Notes: a model not told the origin generated them from the letters alone. Shown: positions 1 to 5,867, counted from the first letter of the stretch. The stretch: DNA of 6,700 bases from an uncultured Eubacteriales bacterium (GCA_900556575.1 USPO01000083.1:1-6700); one strand, 5' to 3'. A program made the numbers and translations.

Positions 1-1624
1 GATATATCATATATATCCGCTTGGTCTGTGCGGATGTCCGCATCAGAACAACGGTGAGGCGGGAAATCACTTTGACAAGCTGAATGAATGGGCAGATCAT
101 GCGGCAAGACTGGGTTTTACCTGTATATATATAGGTCCGCTGTTTGAGTCGGAGGGACATGGCTATGAAACTACCGATTACAGAAAGGTAGACAGAAGAC
201 TCGGAACAAATGAAGATTTTAAGGGTTTTGTAAAGCATTGTCACAAGATTGGTGTAAAGGTTATTGTTGATGGAGTGTTTAACCATACGGGAAGAACATT
301 TTTTGCCTTTGAGGATATAAGAAAAAATCGTGAAAATTCAAAATATCTTAACTGGTATTGTAATGTTAATTTCTATGGAAATACAGAATATAACGATGGA
401 TTTTCATATGACAACTGGGGCGGATACAATCTGCTTGCAAAGCTGAATATGTGGAATGAAGATGTTCGTAAATATCATTTTGATACGGTACGTTTTTGGG
501 TTGATGAATTTGATATTGACGGCATCCGCCTTGATGCCGCAGATGTATTGGATCATAACTTTATGCGTGAGCTCAGAGGTGTTACAGATGGTTTAAAGGC
601 TGATTTCTGGCTCATGGGTGAGGTTATTCACGGTGATTACAGCAGATGGGCAAACGGTGATATGTTACACTCCGTAACTAATTATGAACTGCACAAGGGT
701 CTTTACAGCGGTCATAACGACCATAACTATTTTGAGATTGCACATTCGGTAAAAAGACTTTTGGGTATTTGCGGAAAAACAAAGTTGTATACTTTTGTTG
801 ATAATCATGACGTGGAAAGAATTTATACAAAGCTTAATAATAAAGCGCACATGAAGAATGTAATGCTTTTGGATTATCTTCTTCCGGGTATTCCGTCTGT
901 ATATTACGGTTCAGAATTCGGTATCGAAGGTAAAAAAGGCGGCGGTGATGACTGGGCATTGCGTCCATGCCTTGAATTAAGTGATTTTGATGAAAATGCT
1001 CCGCTTCCTTCACTTATTACAAGATTGGGTAAAATAAAAAGAGATTTTGCCGAGGCAACCGACGGTGAATACAAGGAACTTACTTTAACAACGGGACAGT
1101 ATTCATTTGGACGGCTGATGGGAAATACAGCTATTATAACGGTGCTGAATAATGCCGATAATCCGGCAAGGATTGAAATACCGCTGCCAATAAATGCATC
1201 GAGTGCAATGAGTCTTTTGGATTATGAGGCGGCAGAAGAGCCTGAAAAGGAAGAAGAACCGGAAGTAACGGTAACAGGGGAAGAAAAGGCTGAGGCTGAG
1301 GAGTATTACACAATGAATGTAATGCAGAGTGCGGCTGCCGCATTTGATGCCGCAGAGCTTGCTGAACTTATGAAGAGAGTAAATCGAGGAATTGAAGACG
1401 GCAATGATGTTTCGGATATTCTGAAAAGAGCCGTAATAAAACTTCAGAGTCTTAATGAGGATATGAAGGCGGTAGAGGCAAAGAATATAACTTCACAGGG
1501 TGAGACTACTGTTGCTAATGATATCGGAATTACGGTATCGGGAGGAACAGCTTTCTGTATAGATAACGGAAGATTGATAGTAGAGCTTGGACCTAATGAC
1601 GGTGAGGTTATTTACGTTAAATAA
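1..1624 (+). CDS. GH13 alpha-amylase family glycosidase, 5' truncated by window edge
   Basis: The frame is open from base 2 to the TAA at 1622-1624 (540 residues visible), starting inside the first barrel strand (IYHIYPLGLCGCP). Probably only about 6-15 N-terminal residues are missing. A GTG at 275 lies inside conserved region I and is not the start. All GH13 signatures are present, numbered from base 2: region I DGVFNH (from 90), region II GIRLDAADV with nucleophile D178, region III GEVIHGD with acid/base E207, and region IV DNHD with D270. It should hydrolyse alpha-1,4-glucans or maltodextrins. The first strand lies so close to the start that a signal peptide is unlikely, so it is probably cytoplasmic. 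The C-terminal beta domain is split: after LLD (to 407) come about 100 extra residues, first Glu-rich, then helical, before the closing strands from about 510. Exact substrate specificity cannot be read from sequence. Confidence 0.93.
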   Translation, partial: IYHIYPLGLCGCPHQNNGEAGNHFDKLNEWADHAARLGFTCIYIGPLFESEGHGYETTDYRKVDRRLGTNEDFKGFVKHCHKIGVKVIVDGVFNHTGRTFFAFEDIRKNRENSKYLNWYCNVNFYGNTEYNDGFSYDNWGGYNLLAKLNMWNEDVRKYHFDTVRFWVDEFDIDGIRLDAADVLDHNFMRELRGVTDGLKADFWLMGEVIHGDYSRWANGDMLHSVTNYELHKGLYSGHNDHNYFEIAHSVKRLLGICGKTKLYTFVDNHDVERIYTKLNNKAHMKNVMLLDYLLPGIPSVYYGSEFGIEGKKGGGDDWALRPCLELSDFDENAPLPSLITRLGKIKRDFAEATDGEYKELTLTTGQYSFGRLMGNTAIITVLNNADNPARIEIPLPINASSAMSLLDYEAAEEPEKEEEPEVTVTGEEKAEAEEYYTMNVMQSAAAAFDAAELAELMKRVNRGIEDGNDVSDILKRAVIKLQSLNEDMKAVEAKNITSQGETTVANDIGITVSGGTAFCIDNGRLIVELGPNDGEVIYVK

Positions 1625-1627
1625 TAA

Positions 1628-1670
1628 AAAAACAGCTAATGCGAAACAAAGCTTTGCATTAGCTGTTTTT
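1628..1670. terminator. Bidirectional Rho-independent terminator between convergent genes
   Basis: A perfect 15-bp inverted repeat (1628-1642 with 1656-1670, core ACAGCTAATGC / GCATTAGCTGT) can extend by three more pairs, one of them G-U, to leave a 7-nt loop. It has a T-run on the + strand (1666-1670) and an A-run on the left (1626-1632), which gives a U-run in minus-strand RNA. It starts 3 bp after the amylase stop and 13 bp beyond the transaldolase stop, so it should end both transcripts. Confidence 0.93.
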
Positions 1671-1683
1671 CTTATTCTATTTA

Positions 1684-2334
1684 TCAATCTTTCGGTACTG
1701 TTGCCCAGTCCTTGTCAAACTGTGCGATACCTGATGTTGTGAGCGGGTGATTGAGCATCTGCATGATTACCTTGTACGGAACTGTTGCAATATCGCATCC
1801 AACTCTTGCAGCATCAATTACATGAATCGGGTTTCTGATTGAAGCAGCGATAATCTCTGTATTGATTGACGGATCTGCATCAAAAATTTCAACGATTTCT
1901 TCGATAAGCATCATGCCGTCACGGCCGATGTCGTCAAGTCTGCCTAAGAACGGTGAAACATATGTTGCGCCTGCCTTAGCAGCTAAGAGAGCCTGTGCAG
2001 CTGAGAAAATAAGAGTAACATTTGTCTTAATTCCTAAAGCTGTCATCTTCTTGCAAGCCATAAGACCTTCCTTATTGAACGGAATCTTGATGATGATGTT
2101 CGGGTGAATAGCTGCAAGCGGCTTAGCCTGCTCTACCATCTCGTCCGGATCCTTTGCTGTAACTTCAGCACTGATAGGTCCGTCTACAATTGTTGTGATT
2201 TCCTTTACAACGTCCTCAAACTTTCTGCCTGACTTAGCAATAAGTGACGGGTTTGTTGTAACACCACAGATAACACCCATGTCGTTTACTTCGCGGATTT
2301 CATCCACGATAGCTGTATCAAGAAATAATTTCAT
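1684..2334 (-). CDS. tal: Transaldolase, small TalC/FSA-type
   Basis: This 216-residue protein has the length and fold signature of the short transaldolase / fructose-6-phosphate aldolase family. Visible motifs are MKLFLDTA at the start, GVTTNPSL (24-31), NIIIKIPF with the Schiff-base lysine K83, TNVTLIFS (104-111) and SPFLGRLDD (127-135). The residue after SP is Phe129. Family members that act as fructose-6-phosphate aldolase carry Tyr there, and true transaldolases carry Phe, so transaldolase (EC 2.2.1.2, transfer of dihydroxyacetone between sedoheptulose-7-P and glyceraldehyde-3-P in the non-oxidative pentose phosphate pathway) is the better call. The start is fixed by AGGAGG (2343-2348), 8 nt upstream of ATG. 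It is a single-gene unit: own consensus promoter, strong terminator, divergent from the TSCPD gene. It is cytoplasmic and looks intact. The main alternative is FSA activity. Confidence 0.93.
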   Translation of the reverse strand: MKLFLDTAIVDEIREVNDMGVICGVTTNPSLIAKSGRKFEDVVKEITTIVDGPISAEVTAKDPDEMVEQAKPLAAIHPNIIIKIPFNKEGLMACKKMTALGIKTNVTLIFSAAQALLAAKAGATYVSPFLGRLDDIGRDGMMLIEEIVEIFDADPSINTEIIAASIRNPIHVIDAARVGCDIATVPYKVIMQMLNHPLTTSGIAQFDKDWATVPKD

Positions 2335-2365
2335 TGGAATATCCTCCTAAAAGATATAATATTTT

Positions 2366-2393
2366 AGCCGTTGAGTCGTATGGCTTTACGGCT
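2366..2393 (-). other. Small inverted repeat in transaldolase leader
   Basis: AGCCGT (2366-2371) and ACGGCT (2388-2393) form a 6-bp stem with a 16-nt loop in the predicted 83-nt 5' leader of the transaldolase mRNA, 17 nt upstream of its ribosome binding site. No U-run follows, so it is not a terminator. It may only affect mRNA stability or could be chance. Confidence 0.3.
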
Positions 2394-2423
2394 GTTTGAT
2401 AACTGATTAACAATTTCATATTA

Positions 2424-2452
2424 ATTATATACAATTTTTTTTGAAATGTCAA
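2424..2452 (-). promoter_or_regulatory. Sigma-A promoter of the transaldolase gene
   Basis: On the minus strand there is a perfect -35 TTGACA (2452-2447), a 17-bp spacer and a perfect -10 TATAAT (2429-2424). The predicted start is near 2417, giving a leader of about 83 nt. A 6/6 plus 6/6 match with optimal spacing suggests high basal strength. Confidence 0.9.
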
Positions 2453-2464
2453 GTAGATACTTGA
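2449..2464. promoter_or_regulatory. 16-bp palindrome between divergent promoters, candidate operator
   Basis: TCAAGTA-GA-TACTTGA is a 7+7-bp inverted repeat with a 2-bp centre. It covers four bases of the minus-strand -35 box (2447-2452) and the first four bases of the plus-strand -35 box (2461-2466). A regulator bound here could occlude both promoters. The palindrome is seen directly; an operator role is inferred. Part of the symmetry comes from two face-to-face TTGA sequences of the -35 boxes, but the inner GTA/TAC pairs do not. Confidence 0.5.
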
Positions 2465-2489
2465 AATTAGTAAAAAAACAGTGTATAAT
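2461..2489 (+). promoter_or_regulatory. Sigma-A promoter of the TSCPD gene
   Basis: TTGAAA (2461-2466, 5/6), a 17-bp spacer and TATAAT (2484-2489, 6/6). The predicted start is near 2496, leaving an 80-nt leader. The -35 boxes of this and the transaldolase promoter are only 8 bp apart. Confidence 0.88.
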
Positions 2490-2502
2490 AAGAGTAAAAT
2501 AG

Positions 2503-2544
2503 ACAAACGTGCAATATTACAGAAAATTTGAATTGCACATTTGT
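2503..2544 (+). other. Long hairpin in the leader of the TSCPD mRNA
   Basis: ACAAACGTGCAAT (2503-2515) pairs with ATTGCACATTTGT (2532-2544): 12 of 13 positions match, with a single C-A mismatch (2508/2539) and a 16-nt loop. It begins about 7 nt after the predicted start of transcription and ends 16 nt before the ribosome binding site. There is no T-run after it, so it is not a terminator. It could be a 5' stabilising hairpin, a regulatory leader or, as DNA, an operator. Confidence 0.5.
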
Positions 2545-2575
2545 TCAATGAAAAAACAGAAGGGAGAGAAATAAA

Positions 2576-2830
2576 ATGGCTAAATATTCATATACGCCGA
2601 CAGGTGTCTGTAGTGTGCAGATTGACTTTGAAATTGAGGATAACAAGGTTAAAAACATAAAATTCACAAGAGGCTGTGACGGCAATACACAGGGTGTTGC
2701 AAAGCTTGCCGAGGGAATGGATGTTGATGAGGTTATCAAGCGTCTTAAAGGTACAGACTGCCGCGGCAGAGGTACATCATGTCCGGATCAGCTTGCGCAG
2801 GCACTTGAACTTGCAAAAAATAAAGAATAA
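2576..2830 (+). CDS. Stand-alone TSCPD domain protein (TIGR03905 family)
   Basis: An 84-residue protein covering the whole TIGR03905-type small family. It carries the naming motif TSCPD at 67-71 and four cysteines (C12 in TGVCS, C34 in RGCDGN, C62 in DCRGRG, C69 in TSCPD). This is the domain found at the C terminus of adenosylcobalamin-dependent ribonucleotide reductase (NrdJ). The four cysteines make metal binding plausible, but that is inference and the biochemical role of the free form is not known to me. There is no signal peptide, so it is cytoplasmic. The start is set by AGGGAG (2561-2566), 9 nt before ATG. It is monocistronic, between its own promoter and a hairpin terminator, and divergent from transaldolase with a shared control region. 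A plausible role is as partner or sensor for a reductase; no nrd gene is in the window to support this. Confidence 0.9.
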   Translation: MAKYSYTPTGVCSVQIDFEIEDNKVKNIKFTRGCDGNTQGVAKLAEGMDVDEVIKRLKGTDCRGRGTSCPDQLAQALELAKNKE

Positions 2831-2846
2831 AAACAGTAATAAAAAT

Positions 2847-2882
2847 AAAAATTCCGCATATACATATTATGCGGAATTTTTT
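2847..2882 (+). terminator. Rho-independent terminator after the TSCPD gene
   Basis: ATTCCGCATA (2851-2860) pairs perfectly with TATGCGGAAT (2868-2877) around a 7-nt loop; flanking A (2847-2850) and T (2878-2881) extend the stem. A T-run at 2877-2882 ends it. It lies 16 bp after the TSCPD stop and separates that gene from the GerMN gene. Confidence 0.9.
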
Positions 2883-2934
2883 GTATAGTGCAAAAAAAAT
2901 AATTTAATTCCGATGAAATAAACGGAGGCTTAAA

Positions 2935-3423
2935 ATGGGACGAGCTATTGCTTTTATATTAATGCTTTGTATATCTTTATTTACTTTTGTAAAAGGCAGT
3001 GCTGAAAAACCGGAATACATTGATACCCCAATATATATTGTGGATGCGGGACTTATGAGGCTTATTCCGGTTTCGGAACAGATTGCCGAGGGTGATACAG
3101 AATTTAAGGCAAGGCAGTGTCTGCGGAGGCTCATAAAGGGATATGATAAAAACAAAAAAATCCGCCGTCTTATTCCTGATGAATATTCATGTATGAGTGT
3201 GAATGTAGAAAGAGAGACCGCGTACATAAATATAAAATCAAAATACTTTGAAGGAGTGATTACAAGCCGGGACATTGAACGGCTGCTTGTATATCAGATA
3301 GTGAATACAATTACAGCCGTTGAAGGTATAGATACCGTTAAGTTTACTGTTGATGGAAAGAGTATTAAGAAGTGGGGAGGTTACCTAGATTTAAGGAATG
3401 TTTTTTTTCCGGAGCTGATTTAG
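2935..3423 (+). CDS. Exported GerMN-domain protein
   Basis: A 162-residue protein. Residues 4-19 form a hydrophobic segment, followed by a possible signal peptidase I site after GSA (21-23). There is no lipobox, so it is secreted or held by an uncleaved N-terminal anchor. The rest matches a single GerMN domain: PIYIVDAGLMRLIPV (about 32-46), an RQCLRRLIKGYDKNKKIRRLIP stretch (60-81), the VNVERETAYINI strand pair, QIVNTITAVEGIDTVKFTVDG (120-140) and a closing GGYLDL. GerM of spore formers, with two such domains, acts in sporulation and germination; other GerMN proteins are envelope-associated. A single-domain version cannot be assigned an exact role. GGAGG (2924-2928) lies 6 nt before ATG. No convincing promoter was found; a TATAGT at 2884-2889 has no good -35. 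The last 19 codons and stop overlap the end of the convergent DUF4130 gene, and no terminator follows. Confidence 0.82.
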   Translation: MGRAIAFILMLCISLFTFVKGSAEKPEYIDTPIYIVDAGLMRLIPVSEQIAEGDTEFKARQCLRRLIKGYDKNKKIRRLIPDEYSCMSVNVERETAYINIKSKYFEGVITSRDIERLLVYQIVNTITAVEGIDTVKFTVDGKSIKKWGGYLDLRNVFFPELI

Positions 3424-4189
3424 ACTCGATGGGGATGTCATCGAATTCTGTCATATGACGCCAGTAACGCTTCGGCATCATTGTCATTCGGCATTTTTCG
3501 TTATGACGTGATTTTATCTCTACGGTGTTATAAAACAGCTTCCATAGCTGTCTGTATTCGGATTCACTATTGCTAAAATTTAATTTCGGCATTCCGTCTG
3601 TTTCTTGTATTGTGCATTCGCTTCCGTTATATACGACACACAGACTACGTTTTATGTCATGAAGAAGGAATGGCATATTTGAATAACGTTTTCTGAAATG
3701 TTCTGCCAATATCGGAAGTACATTGTGTACAGGCTCTATTTTGCCGTAGAATATGCCGTTATCTAGTTCGCTGAAACGTACAAAGCCGGTATATTTATGA
3801 GCCTCGTGTCCTGTTCTATATGAGGCATTTAAAACAAAGTCTACACATGATACGGTTAAATGATTATCTGCGTTTTTACCGTATTTAAGGCACATATTGA
3901 TATATCCGAGTATATTCATTTCTCTGCTGCTGTATTCAGACAGATAAGTATAGTAAATATGCTTATAGGCATTGTATCCGGCACACAGAATTATTTTATC
4001 GGCAACACGCTTAGCCTTATTTAAGTCTGTTTCAATGTGCCGATATTCACTGTCGAATGTCAGCTGGCCATTATAAACAGGCTCTATATTCAGCGGCAGT
4101 TCATGATTTTGGTATGCTTCAAATACAGTGGTTAAAATCCCTTCAAAGCTGCCGTCATAAAGGTAGATTACATTTCTCCTGTCAGACAT
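3365..4189 (-). CDS. DUF4130 / TIGR03915 family putative DNA repair or DNA metabolism protein
   Basis: A 274-residue protein recognised by its N terminus (VIYLYDGSFEGILT, 8-21), the central ADKIILCAG segment and the C-terminal core (YRQLWKLFYNTVEIKSR then MMPKRYWRHMTEF). The family is found next to the radical SAM family TIGR03916 and in many bacteria is fused to a uracil-DNA-glycosylase-like domain (TIGR03914). Here no glycosylase domain is attached. From this association, not from experiment, a role in DNA repair or base processing is inferred. ATG (4187-4189) follows AGGAGG (4200-4205) by 10 nt and overlaps the end of the upstream radical SAM gene by 22 bp, so the two are co-transcribed and probably coupled in translation. 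The 25 residues after MTEF (polar, Lys/Ser/Pro-rich) run past the usual family end; 19 of them lie antisense to the GerMN gene. An A8 run (3401-3408) lies inside this tail. Confidence 0.86.
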   Translation of the reverse strand: MSDRRNVIYLYDGSFEGILTTVFEAYQNHELPLNIEPVYNGQLTFDSEYRHIETDLNKAKRVADKIILCAGYNAYKHIYYTYLSEYSSREMNILGYINMCLKYGKNADNHLTVSCVDFVLNASYRTGHEAHKYTGFVRFSELDNGIFYGKIEPVHNVLPILAEHFRKRYSNMPFLLHDIKRSLCVVYNGSECTIQETDGMPKLNFSNSESEYRQLWKLFYNTVEIKSRHNEKCRMTMMPKRYWRHMTEFDDIPIESKSAPEKKHSLNLGNLPTS

Positions 4190-5457
4190 TTTGCTTTATC
4201 CTCCTTTGTGGGAATATTGTCAAAAAGACTTAGCTGACCGTAACCGCCCATATTGCTGTCAGACAGCAGCATAGGAGTGATAAGTTCCTGGCGCAGCCAA
4301 AGATTGTTGTATGTGCGTCCGCTGCAAGTGCAAAAATATTTTGCGCGTTTCATTGATATCCTCATTTTTTTGAGGTCTTCAAAGCTTAGGCAGCGGATTG
4401 AGCGGCTGCGTACGATTTTTAGCGCAGACTTTATGCCTATTCCCGGAATTCGCATGATCATTTCATACGGTGCGGTATTTATTTCAACGGGAAACAATTC
4501 AAGATGACGCAATGCCCATTCGCACTTTGGGTCAACGATATTGCTGAAACTTTCATGTTCGTCATCAAGCAGTTCATCGGCACGGAATTTGTAAAATCGC
4601 AGCAGCCAGTCGGCCTGATAAAGTCTATGCTCGCGCAGCAGCGGCGGTGCTGAAACTGGCAGCTGGGGATTTGTACCTATTGGAACGTATGCGGAGAAAT
4701 AGACTCGTTTCATATTAAATTTGTCGTAAAGGTTTTGCGAGAGATTTAATATTGTTCTGTCTGAGTCGGGAGAAGCACCTATAATCATCTGAGTACTTTG
4801 TCCGCCGGGGATAAATTTAGGAGCTTTTTTATATACAGATAGTTCTTCCTTGTTCGATATAATCCTGTCACGGATTTGACGCATTGGTGTGACTATGTTT
4901 TGTTTGGTTTTTTGCGGAGCAAATTTTGTTAATGCATCATTAGATGGCAATTCTATGTTGACGCTCATTCTGTCGCATAAAAGACCGAGATAGTTTACAA
5001 GTTCTCTTGATGCTCCCGGAATTGCCTTAGCATGAATATAACCGTTGAAGTTATATTCGTTTCGCAGAATTGAAATGGTATTTATAATAAGTTCCATTGT
5101 ATGGTCCGGACTTTTTACAACAGCACTTGAAAGAAAAAGTCCTTCTATATAATTGCGTTTGTAAAAGTTTATAGTCAAGTCGGCAATTTCTCTCGGAGTA
5201 AATGCGGCACGCTCAACGTCATTCGATGAGCGGTTTATACAATATTGGCAGTCATATATACAATAATTTGTAAGAAGGATTTTTAAAAGTGATATACATC
5301 GTCCGTCTGCACTGAAACTATGGCAGATACCGGATATTGAACCGTTACCGATGCCGCCTTTTTTGTTTTTTCTGTCAGAACCGGAAGAACAGCAGGATGC
5401 ATCGTACTTTGCTGCATCGCTTAGTATGCGAAGTTTTTCTTCGATATTATTTTTCAT
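4168..5457 (-). CDS. Radical SAM protein with helix-hairpin-helix, putative DNA modification/repair (TIGR03916 family)
   Basis: A 429-residue protein. The start is taken at ATG 5457, preceded 7 nt upstream by GGGAGG (5465-5470); a longer frame opening at 5496 lacks a ribosome site and adds 13 unlike residues. The radical SAM motif CIYDCQYC holds the 4Fe-4S ligands C66, C70 and C73. In front of it are a Cys pair (YDASCCSSG, 18-26) and GICHSFSADGRC (C45, C54). A helix-hairpin-helix DNA-binding motif, RIPGIGIKSALKIVRSRS, lies at 336-353, and a CTC motif at 376-378. TIGR03916 members have a radical SAM N-terminal half and occur with DUF4130 proteins, as here. Together these suggest radical chemistry on DNA, such as lesion repair or base modification; substrate and reaction are unknown to me. 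It is the first gene of a two-gene operon, expressed divergently from glgB, and is cytoplasmic. No truncation or frameshift is seen. Confidence 0.9.
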   Translation of the reverse strand: MKNNIEEKLRILSDAAKYDASCCSSGSDRKNKKGGIGNGSISGICHSFSADGRCISLLKILLTNYCIYDCQYCINRSSNDVERAAFTPREIADLTINFYKRNYIEGLFLSSAVVKSPDHTMELIINTISILRNEYNFNGYIHAKAIPGASRELVNYLGLLCDRMSVNIELPSNDALTKFAPQKTKQNIVTPMRQIRDRIISNKEELSVYKKAPKFIPGGQSTQMIIGASPDSDRTILNLSQNLYDKFNMKRVYFSAYVPIGTNPQLPVSAPPLLREHRLYQADWLLRFYKFRADELLDDEHESFSNIVDPKCEWALRHLELFPVEINTAPYEMIMRIPGIGIKSALKIVRSRSIRCLSFEDLKKMRISMKRAKYFCTCSGRTYNNLWLRQELITPMLLSDSNMGGYGQLSLFDNIPTKEDKAKCLTGEM

Positions 5458-5464
5458 GTGCGGA

Positions 5465-5470
5465 CCTCCC
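5465..5470 (-). promoter_or_regulatory. Ribosome binding site deciding the radical SAM start
   Basis: On the minus strand AAGGGAGGTC reads toward the ATG at 5457 with a 7-nt gap from GGGAGG. It would lie inside the coding region if the upstream in-frame ATG at 5496 were used, so the 5457 start is preferred. Confidence 0.85.
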
Positions 5471-5522
5471 TTAAAGTAATGTATATAAAAGAGCAAAAAT
5501 GACAGATTTATTTTCTAACTCT

Positions 5523-5528
5523 ATTATA
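5523..5528 (-). promoter_or_regulatory. Possible second -10 element for the radical SAM operon
   Basis: TATAAT on the minus strand at 5528-5523 would start RNA near 5516 with a leader of about 58 nt. No good -35 is found at 16-18 bp (TATATT at 17 bp), so this may be chance in AT-rich DNA. Confidence 0.3.
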
Positions 5529-5643
5529 ATTTATTTTGAATAATCAATATATGAAATATAGTATGAAATGATTTGTGTACTTTTTCAAGTGCAATGTTAA
5601 AATATAATAAAAATCATACTAAAATACTGATTTTTCACTAAAT

Positions 5644-5672
5644 ATTATACCATACGAAATTAAATTTGTCAA
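5644..5672 (-). promoter_or_regulatory. Consensus promoter of the radical SAM / DUF4130 operon
   Basis: Minus strand: TTGACA (5672-5667, 6/6), a 17-bp spacer, TATAAT (5649-5644, 6/6) and an extended -10 TGG just upstream of the -10 (5652-5650). A T-rich tract upstream of the -35 (minus strand, about 5699-5684) could be an UP element. Start is predicted near 5637, giving a leader of about 180 nt. Confidence 0.85.
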
Positions 5673-5673
5673 A

Positions 5674-5683
5674 CGAACATTCG
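5674..5683. promoter_or_regulatory. 10-bp palindrome abutting the -35 of the radical SAM operon
   Basis: CGAA-CA-TTCG lies one base upstream of the -35 box. It resembles but does not match the Firmicutes LexA box (CGAAC-N4-GTTCG), whose half-sites are further apart. An operator role is only a possibility. Confidence 0.25.
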
Positions 5684-5787
5684 AAAAATAGCAAAAAAAC
5701 AAGTAAACAATCTAAAACTTTTGTAAAAATAAAAAATATATACAATATAAAAAGTTCCAAAAAGCCCATAGAATAGGGACATTTGCC

Positions 5788-5823
5788 AACTTGCACAAAA
5801 AAATTTTTAATTTTATACAAGTT
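5788..5823. other. Inverted repeat upstream of the glgB promoter
   Basis: AACTTG (5788-5793) and CAAGTT (5818-5823) flank a 24-bp A/T core with an A-run followed by a T-run. It ends 6 bp before the glgB -35. It could be a regulator site or a curved UP-like element; the arms are short enough to be chance. Confidence 0.25.
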
Positions 5824-5829
5824 ATATAC

Positions 5830-5858
5830 TTTACTTACAAAGCATTTTGTGATATAAT
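5830..5858 (+). promoter_or_regulatory. glgB promoter with extended -10
   Basis: TTTACT (5830-5835, 4/6), a 17-bp spacer and TATAAT (5853-5858, 6/6), preceded by TGA (5850-5852), an extended -10 that compensates for the weaker -35. Start is predicted near 5865, giving a 77-nt leader. Confidence 0.82.
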
Positions 5859-5867
5859 ATTAACATA

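Noticed and set aside
275..277. In-frame GTG as start of the GH13 gene
   Set aside because: It falls within catalytic region I, and clear GH13 sequence continues upstream in the same frame to base 2.
1134..1343. Minus-strand frame opposite the Glu-rich insertion
   Set aside because: Pro/Leu-rich product is the antisense of GAA/GAG-rich codons, with no ribosome binding site or family likeness.
2884..2889. TATAGT as -10 of the GerMN gene promoter
   Set aside because: No acceptable -35 at 16-18 bp, and it directly follows the terminator T-run. The GerMN promoter is left unassigned.
3325..3336. GGTAT-AG-ATACC inverted repeat as terminator of the DUF4130 transcript
   Set aside because: Only 5 bp, no U-run, and it lies inside the conserved GerMN coding region.
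5458..5496. Earlier ATG at 5496 for the radical SAM protein
   Set aside because: It has no ribosome binding site, its extra residues do not resemble the family start, and the good GGGAGG would fall inside the coding region.
5674..5683. LexA (SOS) box upstream of the radical SAM operon
   Set aside because: CGAACATTCG has half-site ends but lacks the N4 spacing and the full GTTCG arm of the Firmicutes LexA site.
5638..5820. Minus-strand 60-codon frame in the intergenic region
   Set aside because: Phe/Leu/Ile-rich translation of AT-rich DNA, no convincing ribosome binding site, and it overlaps the strong promoter at 5644-5672.
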